A program made the position numbers and the translations under genes. From Ciona savignyi (taxonomy: Eukaryota; Chordata; Ascidiacea; Phlebobranchia; Cionidae), in assembly GCA_000149265.1 (NCBI GenBank), contig CH003372.1:1-64000 (forward strand): a stretch of 64,000 nt of DNA. Reading direction: 5' to 3'. The notes under the pieces were generated by a model. It was given only the letters and a program-made list of their open reading frames with translations. It had not been told where the DNA came from and made no database searches. This document shows positions 31,881-43,800 of this stretch, in pieces (the stretch's first letter is position 1; each line of letters opens with the position of its first letter).

Positions 31881-34800
31881 ATGGTCGACATGGAATTAGA
31901 ACACCCAGTGCACCAGAGCAAGACCTTCGTCATCAAATACCAAAATGGGTAATTTATTTTTAATTTTATTAATGGCTAATTTAATTTCGCAAAAACTATT
32001 AACTTTGATTAATGGTTAATAAATTTTATTTATTTATAAATTGTACTGTATCCAACCATACCCTGTACTTGAGATATTGAATACTATTCATGTAATAATC
32101 CGGCCCACCAAGAACCCCGCGAAATAACAAACCCTTTTTTTAGTATCGCTTCGTGTGCAAACGGATGTATTGCTGGATTCACTGGAATTGCTGTAACCTT
32201 TCCCTTGGACTTATGTAAGACCAGACTTCAAAACCAACCGGTACAAAACGGTGCACGGATGTACCGTGGATTGTAAGTTTATTTCTATTAAGCGTCTGCT
32301 TTTTTATATGGATGAGTTAGTTTGGTCACATGATAGGGGAAAGTGGAAAAGGTGTTCTTGGGTGCATTTCCGAAAAGATACAAGTTTGGATGAATAATAG
32401 AAAATGTTAAATATTTTACTGTTTAATAGCAGCGATGTAATTTGACACATGCCTAAACTTATAACGCAATTTAAACAAGATTAACTACCCATATATATCC
32501 TAAAAATAAAACTAAATAAGTCAGGACATTAGGTGATTTTTGACAAATCTGTCAAACAGTCAACTTGGATAAATAATATTTATTTATAATAAATAAACAA
32601 TGTTACTTTTTGAAAACTTAAAATAAATTTACCTGTTCTGGAAATATACAACCTTTAGTTATCAGCCTCTAATTTTTAGCGCATTTTGGGTAAAAATCAA
32701 CTGTATTTTTGGGGGTTTTGAATAATTTATTGACATAAAGTAAATAAATTTTTACTCTGGACCTGTTCACCAAACTTTTTAAAATTTTTCGGAAATATGT
32801 TTGAGAATACCGAACACCTCTTTCCCCCATTATGGTGTCACAGAACCCTAGTTACGGATAGGGCGCTAGGCTTAAATTTCACGCACTTCATTTTACAGAA
32901 GTATTTCGTGCGTGGAGCATCGAATCGCTACAAGTTTGAAGTTTGGTTCGTTTTTTACGCTCTAATTCACAGCGTTACTATTTTTCTCTCAAAGCATAGA
33001 CCCATCGAGGGTGGGAAAAGGGACAGTGGTTGCTTTACCCCGTTCCTCTAACCTCTACGCTGTGCCATGTAATTTCCAACACTTCGGACAGTGAAAAACA
33101 AGACAATCTTGAACTTACCATTGATCAGTGCCGTATATCAATCTATCACACTCTCTTTTCCAACAGTAAAAAATTACATTCATAAACAAATGATTTTTTG
33201 TGCAATACAATAGAGTTTTAAAATCTTTAATTAAAATTGTGTAATGTTGTATTTATTTAAAATTGAAAAATTAAAGTGTTTTTTTCAACAAAATTAGTTG
33301 TAATTTCAGTTTTATCTGATTTTCTTCACAATTTTGTGTGTTTGCCAATTATTTAACTTATCTGGAAGCCAAGTAAAGAGTAGTGGTCGAACTCGTGTTC
33401 TTTATCCTGTTTATTTCTCATTTCAGGTTTCATTGCATTATGGCAGTCAAGCAGAATGAAGGAATGAGGGGGCTCTATAGGGGTAAGTTTTTTGTGGGGG
33501 TGTATAGGGGTAAGTTAATTTATGAGTGGTGTATAGGGGTAAGTTAATTTGTGGGGGGTTTATAGGGGTAAGGTAATTTGTGGGGGCTCTATAGGGGTAA
33601 GGTAATTTCTGAGGGGTGTATAGGGGTAAGTTAATTTGTGGGGGTGTATAGGGGTAAGTTAATTTGTGGGGGCTCTATAGGGGTAAGGTAATTTGTGGGG
33701 GCTCTATAGGGGTAAGGTAATTTCTGAGGGGTGTATAGGGGTAAGTTTGTTTATGAGAGGTGTATAGGGGTAAGTTAATTTCTGAGGGGTGTATAGGGGT
33801 AAGTTAATTTGTGGGGGGTGTATAGGGGTAAGTTAATTTCTGAGGGGTGTATAGGGGTAAGTTAATTTGTGGGGGCTCTATAGGGGTAAGTTTGTTTATG
33901 AGGGGTGTATATGGGTAAGTTTATTTATGAGGGGTGTATAGGGGTAAGTTAATTTGTGGGGGCTGTATAGGGGTAAGTTAATTTGTGGGGGTGTATAGGG
34001 GTAAGTTAATTTGTGGGGGTGTATAGGGGTAAGTTTATTTATGAGGGGCGTTTTGGGGTAAGTTAATTTATGAAGGGTGTATAGGGGTAAGTTAATTCTG
34101 AGAGCTTTATAAAGGGTAATTTTATTTCACAAGGGGCTGTATGGAGATAATTTAATTTTCTTATTGGCTCTAGTGGTAAGCTAAGTTAATTTTACTAGGG
34201 GCTGTGTAGGGGTAAGTTAATTTCACAGGGGGCTATGTAGGCGTAAGCTAAGTGAATTTCTAGCGGCTGTATAGGGGTAAAGGACAGTACTGTTAAAGAC
34301 GGTAGACTATCACATTAGTAGTAGTATAACACTGCCATTTACAGTAAAATAAGAACACTAATGGAACACAAATTATTAAAAACAGCATCAAACCACACAC
34401 ATACTTAACCACACATGCATCCTGTATATTAATAACTTCAACCACTCAGCCAAATGGATTACTTAGCATTCACATGGAATTTAAACGCCATTTGTTAATT
34501 CCTTTAAATAAGGAAACAGTTTTAAATCTGTGTAATTGCCTCTCATAATAATAAGTCGTTTGTAATTACTTTAAAATATGATCAATAATATATTGGAAGT
34601 ATTTAGAAGATTAGTATTCAGTTTCATTTGTTTAATTATTATGTCATAGAAGAGCAAACTTTTCTACTAATCGGAAATTAAACTGTAGTAAAAGTTGTAA
34701 ATGTATTATGCAAGTCTTTTAAACTGCGTTTTAACGGAAAGTAAAAATTTGTGGAAAATTCTCGTCTTATTATAATATGCTAAACACTGTAATAATACCG

Positions 34801-37800
34801 TTAGCCTATCAGTAGGCGCACGGTAATCTGACATTTGCCCATGTAGTAACTCCCATTTTTTTTTAATAATGAGGACATTTATAGAATATATTATACAACA
34901 TAAATATCCTATTTCATACATTTGTTTATACCCACTTAATAACTAGTTTCCTAAAAAACTGTGGTTTATTCCAGGATCTCTGCCCAATATAATTTGCATA
35001 ATGCCGGAAAAAGCCATCAAACTAGGCGTGAATGATTACATGAGGAGTATTTTCCATGATGGGAGTTCGATTCAACTGAAATATGAGGTGTTGGCTGGAG
35101 CTATTGCTGGACTTTGCCAGGTAAGGGTATTGTTCAGGTTTTATTTCTTCTATAAATTGGGTATATTACAATTTTTATTTCTGTAAATGGGTATATTTAA
35201 TGTTTTATTTCTTTTGTAAATGGACAAATGCAAGGGAACTAATCAGATAACTTTGCGAATTTGGGTCGCGTTACCACATGAGCAATCGTCAGATAACCTC
35301 GCAAACACTTAAGGGAGCGTTACTTCGGGGGCAATCATCAGATTACGTCCCACCCACCTTTGTGTTACTGGATCTATTGTAGTGTGTTTCGTAAGATTAA
35401 GACGTCCCTTCCATTGTAGTAAATCCCAATTAATCCACTTGGTTCAGACAATGCCTGCTAAGGGCTCTCTTCAAGGACACAACTGTTAATATGTTGTTAT
35501 GTACATATGCAGGCCCAATATTTGGGTAGACGTATGTATGATAAACAACTAATTTTGCGATTATGTTATTATATACATATATGTGCAGAAAGGGCTTATA
35601 TTGTTTTGGATTGACTACAAAAAGTAAATCAAGTGATATTTCAATCACTGCATAATATACAATACATATAGGCATTTTTGGTTGGACTTCTACAAAGCAC
35701 TAAAAATACCAACATTTGGGTAAACATATAAAATATAGAATAACTTAAATTTATAAATTATGAGAATTGCGATTGATAAAGTACCAGACACATATAAGAT
35801 TATGTTGTATTTATAGTAAGGTATTGGTGGTCAAAATTTATTATCTATAAATCAAGTTTTTAAAAGCACAAATATAAACCAATATTTGGGGTGAACATAT
35901 AAAACATAGAATAACTAATTTTACGAACATATTGCATAATATACCATACACATATATACCTATAGATTGAGGTGGTTTTTCCTGTGGATAGTGAATTTAT
36001 TGTGGTCAAAATTTATAAATTATAATTGCGTTTTATAATATACCGTACACATATAGGCCTTAATAGTAAGATTGTATTCTTTAGATAGTGAAGATATTGT
36101 GGCCAAAGTTTATAAAATTATCAAAATGTCAAGTTTTCAAGATCACCTTTCCTTCCCTGTGTATTTATGCTGATATAAATTATTCAACACTATCTGTCTG
36201 CGACGTGCTTTAATATATGATGCGTTCAAAAGCTGACTATAAACAGCACAAGGGCGTCGTCATTAAGTGCACTTAAGTGCGCCCTTTCTATGTTTTTATC
36301 GAATTCTTAACTTTGAGTTCTCATACAAATGGACGGAATTCTGTCATCTAATTGTAACAAATGTTGTTCTTTTTGTATTAGGTCTGTTTTGGCCACATGG
36401 GTTATTAATTAAAGCGCTGTTTTTTTGGCCTATTTTTTATCAAAAGGGTCCCAATGTGGTGTCAGGTGTGTCAAAGGTGCAACCCACACTGCCAAGGTTG
36501 CCAGGTGCACAATTATGACTGCTTATGACTTGTACCACAAACTTTATACCTGAATAGCTATCGTGAACGCTGCAATTCACATTTTAGATATCCCATACAC
36601 AATCCACAATTCCACATAGAATTTGTATTTAGTAAACCATATTAATTTTTCGACCCAACATTAGAGCAAACTTTACACCCAAGAAGCTACAAAGTACATA
36701 CCAGGAAGCAATTCACATTTTAGATATCCCATACATGGTCCACAATTCCACACATTATTTGTTCTATTTAGCGAACTATATTAATTTATCAACCCAACAC
36801 TAGAGTAAACTTTACACTCAAGATTCAAAAAGCTACCAAGTACTTACCAAGATGTAATTCACATTCCAGGCACCCAATACACAATCGTCAATCCTACACA
36901 GCATTTGTTCTATACAGTAATCCATATCAATTTATCCAGCCCACATTAGAGCAAAGTTATGTATAAAACATGTCCTACAACTTGTAATGAGGTTTTCCTA
37001 TCAATATTTGATAACTACTCTCTTCTACTGCCATGCTTTCAAAGAAATAATAAACCACGAAATACACCACAGATAATAGTCCGGATAGTTTAATTCAGGG
37101 GATGGGCTACCTTTTGCACTTAAAGAGCAATTTTAACCGATATTCCACAAAATTAAAATCACTGGGAGCCGCAAAACTAATAATATTTTCGCAGTTAAAG
37201 GAAAACAACACTGTATGAGATAAAGACGCGAGTGTTCTTCTGTTTGTTATACTTATGTATGGGTATTAAACTTAAGCGCTGGCTACAGTAGCAATAAAAT
37301 GAATAATAGCCGCAGGTTGCCGACCCCTGCTTTAATATTACTAATAATAGAGGCATTTATACAATATTTTTATTGACACTCACAAAATGATGTCGGCAAC
37401 ACAGTAATAAAATAATCTGGAATAAGCAGAGGTTTTTATAGAAAAAATTATAAAACTGCGTAATTTAGTATTGGAAAATAAAATTTAAATTTTTTAAGAA
37501 AATCTTTTAAATTTTGTTAGAAAAATTTTTTTGAGGTTTTTTTAAGTGTCCACATTTATTTTGGCAACTTAGAACCTTTGATCCTGATTGTCTAAAAATA
37601 TATTTTTCTTTCACGAAGGCTTTAGTTAATAAACGATGGTGACTTTAAGCTGTCGAGCAAAATTTAGAAAATTAATGACGGAAACTAGGGATGTCGTTAT
37701 CCGAATCCGTTTGTTTTTACAGTCTAGCATTAATAATTATAAATCTTTGAACTGCCTTAAAATAGACTTTAAAAGCAAGGAAAATCATATTTTACTAGAA

Positions 37801-40800
37801 CATTTAATAAAAATATAATTGCACGTATGTTTGATGAAGTGTTTGTAAGTTTTAATTATAATCATCATCACTGTTAAGTTAACTGAAAAAAACAATTTTT
37901 ACCGCTTTTTCTAATTTTACATCAAAATTATATAAATAAAACTAATTTTGTTTCACTATGAGCACTTAATTTTGAATTGCTAGAATTAAAATAATTCTAA
38001 ATTCTTTTTTATTCGAATATGATTCTGCAATTAACATCTACTAATAAAAGTTGCCGATGTAACTCAAATAAAGCCATGTAAGTGAATTACAAATGTATAC
38101 TGTTGCAAAAGTAATGGAATAATTTTAATTACTGGTGATAATTAATCAACAAAGACACGCGCTTGATTGATTAGGTCACATTTGTGACTTTTGATAAATT
38201 ATACACCAAAACAAAAGGAAGTGAAATGATATTTCTCAAACAAAATTTTCTATCTTCGTAAACTGTATGGCCAATTGCAAATGGCCAATTTCTTTCTTTG
38301 CTATTATTATACGACACTGGCATGTGTTAAAATGAGTTATAATGCAAGTTAGTATGAGAAAAAAATACATAAAACCAGAATAATAATTTTCATCTTTTAA
38401 TAAAATGTTCGAAAAAATTTAACTTTAAGTTGTGGAGCCAAAATTTAGAAAATTAATGACGGAAACTAGGGATGTCGTTATCTTCGAAATCTTCTTTTAC
38501 CAAATTGTCTAGTTAAAATGAAAATTATTATTCCAGCTCTATGTTTAAGCTACAATTATCTTACAGTTACAGCTCCATACATTTTTACTCAAAAATTAAT
38601 AAATTGTGACTCTTTATTGTGGGATTATGTTTATTGTCTAGACCAGTGGTTCTCAAACTTTTTAGAGTTGGGACCCACCATTAATTACCACAATTTATGG
38701 CGACCCACTTAACTTTATATATAGTTGTTGTAACATGTGTGAGAGACGAAAGGTTCAATGACCTAAGGTCAGGTGAAGATCACGCCACGATTCAAGATTG
38801 TGTGATGTCACAATTATGATAATTTCCCCTTGATTTTTGTATAGGAAATAGCCAGTATAGTTAATCGGAGCTTTCTATAACTTTTCATGACCCACCAAGA
38901 TTCCTTTCGCGACCAACCGGTGGGTCGCGACCCATAGTTTGAGAAACGCTGATCTAGACAGTTTAAATTAATCGTGTGTTTTTTTTTTTTGCGCTTTGTC
39001 AAGCACGATTATCTTTCTTAAAAGTCGCACACCATGTTGAATAATTAACATAACATGATTTTTCACAGAAATTTCAATTATAGCTTCAATTATTAGTCTA
39101 CATACCAATACACCTTTTCTTACTAGCTAAATAGCCTTGATTGAAAATCACAATTTATTGTGTGTTTTTTCGAATCTTAAATTTTTCCAACACAATATAT
39201 TGTAATTTTTTTTCAAATGTTAAATTTTTCCATGCTTAGTTACTAAGTGTATGAAATAGATTGTTATAAAAATAATTCAGATATTTTCTAGAAATATATA
39301 CGGGATATATACGAAGCATATAAAAAACATAATTATAAAAATTATCTCAAAATAATCTTTTACATTTACCTTCCAGTCTGTGGTCACCATTCCAATGGAG
39401 ATGTTCAAAATATACGGACAAGACGCTACAAGGATAAATGCAGGCAATTCAATATTGATTTCCCATATTTCTCTTTTCTCATCATAAATTTCAATTACAA
39501 TCTTATCCTATTATTAATCATCATTTTGACTAATGATTTATTGATTTTGTCCGACCGCTTGGTCTTTGCGGTTTAGTCTGAAGACTTTTAGCCGAAGGGT
39601 TGTAGGTTCGAAACTTGTCGCTACCTAGTCAGTTGTGTCCTTGGAAGGAATGTGTGAAACACACTACAATAGCTTTGGTAACCCGACGGTGGGCGCGAGG
39701 TGATCTGATGATTGCCTGTGTGTTAACCCCCTTAGTTTTCCCATTCACAGGGATAAACATGAATATCCTATCTTATATATTTTATAATAAATATTATTTA
39801 TCGGGTAAATACTATGTTTTTAACTAAATCAAGTTTATTTTGGGCATAAACTACAGTGAATTAGCTACCCCCATTAATTATTTATATTTTTGTAATAATT
39901 GTCATTATTTGTGCATATATAACTTGCATTCAGGCTAATAATGATATCTTTGAATTATAAAATATATAGTTGCAAAGAATAACACATAGATGTAACTGCC
40001 ACATCATTAATATTAATAAAATTATGTAAATTTTTTATCTATAAACATGACGTTTTGTAACAACTTTCATTTTGCCGTTTTTTTTCCATTTCACATTATA
40101 TTTTGAGTGTGTGTTCCTTTTATTGTTTTTAACACTAAACCAACTAATTAGTAATAGTAACTAAATAGGAATAAACCTAGATTCTAACAACTAACCTCAA
40201 CAATCATTGTTTATTCAATACCTTGTCTTGTAGTTTATTCAAATTATACTTCATGTTATTTTCAAAGATTGGTGAAGTGTGTAATATATTACTTAAGCAA
40301 CCATTCACTGGTATATGAATTTTGTATATAATGTTAACAGAAAGGAAAACTTTCACATTCGAAATATTGTTTTTTTTGTTAAAATACCAACAGGGCTATT
40401 GTTTATTTAAGGTCGCCACATTTAACATTCTTAAGCCTGTTTGGGTGATACTCATAACAATAGAAATTTTTACAACATATTTTTTACATATCTTCAAAAC
40501 TTATAAATGTGTAATACAAAATGTTCTTAATATAATGTCCTAACTATTTTACCACCCCTTTTGAAAATCTACATGCTTATATTTAATTAATATGTGATAT
40601 ACAACAATCTTAATATAATGTCCCAAACTATTTTGCCAACCTATATATTTCGAAATTTTACTTATTTGAGAAAATATATTTTTTTATAAAAAAAATCTTA
40701 GCTTTGTTATTTGGGAAATTGTAAAGATCCAAACGTAGTTTCGTAATAAAGTTTTCCAAACTTTCCGTCTTCCCTTGGGAGACCAACTGTGCAATAACAT

Positions 40801-43800
40801 CTTTGGAGTTTTTCGATTTTCAAAAAACTAATTTAACCCGTCGACGGCCAATTACCGACCACTAAGTATTGATTTGTTCAACTCTTAAGTAATACCACCA
40901 TGATTATTAGAACAGGAAGTTCCTATGATTGATTTATTGATGCAATTCAAACGTTAACATAAGAAAATCGGTCTTAATCTAATATTTAAGTTTTTGGAAA
41001 TGCACTACAGCTGTTTATATACACTTTACATACTTAACATATTATAAACACTGAGCATCTAAACAATAGACTTGTGTAATGTATCTTGGCCTATATCCAT
41101 TATACAAAGTTGTTTTTATACCAGGAGCTGTTGTTTCGTATCGCAAATCGCTACAAACAGTGATTCAAACTCGTGGAATCTCTGGGATTTACTCTGGAGG
41201 GATGGCTACTTGGCTAAGGTAAGATACACACTATACATAATAAATAAATTATATATACACAAAATATACCAACATTAAGAATATAAATACGATACACTAT
41301 AGATCAGACATGGGCAACATACGGGCCGCAGACTGTATCTAACCATACCATGTAATAATGATATTAAATACAAATTATGTAATAATACGGCCCACAAACA
41401 CTATAGTATACATATACTACATTATATACATACAAAACAACACATACATACACCAAACCTAGCCTAATATATATAAATACAGATAAATGATAAACTATAA
41501 AATTTTAAACAAGTGCATTTAAATAGAACCTGCAATCGAGCTTATCCAAATCTCTACATGAAATGCAATACAACTTATACATACACACCATATATTCAAC
41601 ACAATATACATGCTGCATTCAGTAGACATAAAATATAGAAATATACATGTTGCATACACATAGTGGGATTAAATTACCAGAGTTGCAATTTAATTACATC
41701 TATATATTTGAAAAGATTGCAACAAGGCTAACATACACAAAATACAATACCTAATATATGTACATTTAATATAAATACTGCATACACATACACTATCCAT
41801 AGATAATAGATATACAAAATGCATATTAAAAGTGTTGAAACAAAAAGACAAAAGTAATTATTACTTCTCCCATCATCAGTATTATGGGGCCAAGGTAATT
41901 GCTCAGCTAGTTCTTTAATAATTCATTTGTGCATTGCTAAGTATTGTGAATCCATAGGTAATTTGGCATTTAAGGTCCATGCTTGCTTTATATGTTATGC
42001 ATTTGGTTTTTAAACTTTTCAGATTATAAGTGATGTTAAAAAGACAATTTTCGAATTACTGTTTTTAACACAGAAAAAGTGTGGTGTACTCTTCACAAAA
42101 TATATTTTGTGCACCGTACTTTACACCCATATTTTGATATTGACTATTTTCTGAGTGATTGCATTTGGCCAATATATTTAACTTTTGTTTCAATTCAGTA
42201 GATTTAAATGGATATGGTCAATACCAACTATAATATGTGTCGAAAATATTTCACTTAGGATATGATATCATGATATTCTGATCTATACATGTCTAATGAC
42301 ACTAACTTGCCAGGGATATTCTGTTTTCTTTATATACACACACACACACATGCACTTACGTGCACACACGCACATAAGGTCTAGACATGGTTAATTACAC
42401 TCGTGCTATTTTAAACCAAGTTTAAACATGTGTACAACTATAACTGGGTGTTGGAAATTGTCATTTTCGATCCATAAATTAAGTGTTATCTTTCCTGAGA
42501 TATTTTCCATGATTTACCTTGTATTGTTTATCACCGGATTATATGACACTATTACAATCCGTAAATTTGTCTAGTATAATTAGATGTTGAAACCCCTTCT
42601 AAAGATAACCCAAATCAAACATGTGTTTAGTATTACCAGATGTTAAAGCGTCAACACTTAGTTATGCTATACACAAGTTTAAAATTGCTTTATTTAATAC
42701 CACCAGTGTCATAAAGATAAGCAAGCTCAAATGTGTGTGTAGTATCACTGGATGTTTTCTAGGGATAACAAAGTCTGTGTTGGTATTTCCAATTCATATA
42801 TTTATTAAATTATATCCTTTTTTTAATGACATGTTTACCGTCTGTTCGTTTTGCCGTTCCTGTGCTGTGATTTGATTTGTTTGCCATTTTTAAAAACTTG
42901 GGCAAAAAATGAATAAACTAAAAAAAATAAAAATCTTGTTATCTTTTTAGGGACATCCCCTTCTCCATGATTTACTTCCCTCTGTATTCTTACCTCACCC
43001 GTATATTCTGTTGGGGTGGATCATCCTCGTCCAACCCCCCTTTCTGGGTGAACCTGGTGTCGGCGATGTCTGCAGCTGGGTTTGCGGCTGTTGCTGTCAA
43101 TCCTATGGATGGTGAGTGGGGGGTGTCATCTTGTTTGTGTAGTTCAATTTCAATTTATTAAATTTTTATGCTGACATCACATTTTTACAAACGACAACAA
43201 TATATACAATAATGAATAGCAATGTACAACAAAGGATGCAGCAAAAGACCAAAAAGTCACCGAGTCAGCTGCACCCTTTGTATTTATTTAGTAGTGGGTG
43301 ATGGGCAGAGTAAAGAATGGACAGGTAGTGGGTTCGAAGCACTTTATATTCTACATATATAGGTGTGGTTTCATTATCCTTGTTTGTGTAGTTGTGGTGG
43401 GTATTGGGCAACATACAGCCTGGTATGACTCATAATGGGCAACATACAGCCTGGTATGACTCATAATTAGATTTTGACCGGCCCGCAGACTGCATCTAAC
43501 CATGCTATGGGTGGTGAGTGTGGGCTTCTATCATCCTTGTGTTAGTGTAGCGGGTGATGAGCAGACGAACAGGTACCGGGTTTGATCTTCAGTCTAAGCA
43601 CTTTGTATTCTACATATATACAATCATAGCATTTTATATTCTAAATATATAAGTGTGAGGTTTCCATTATCCTTGGGTTTGTGTAGTGCAGACATGGGCA
43701 ACATATGGCCCGCGGGGTGGGTCCAGCACGTAAAGGGATTTTGACCGACCTGCAGACTGTATCTAACCATACCCTGTAATTAAGATATTGCATACTATTC

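Noticed and set aside
32797-33051. 84-codon frame in intron 2 of the carrier
   Set aside because: No phase-compatible splice sites and no resemblance to carrier sequence.
33466-34280. CRISPR-like array
   Set aside because: Units are contiguous without unique spacers and lie in a eukaryotic intron; it is a minisatellite.
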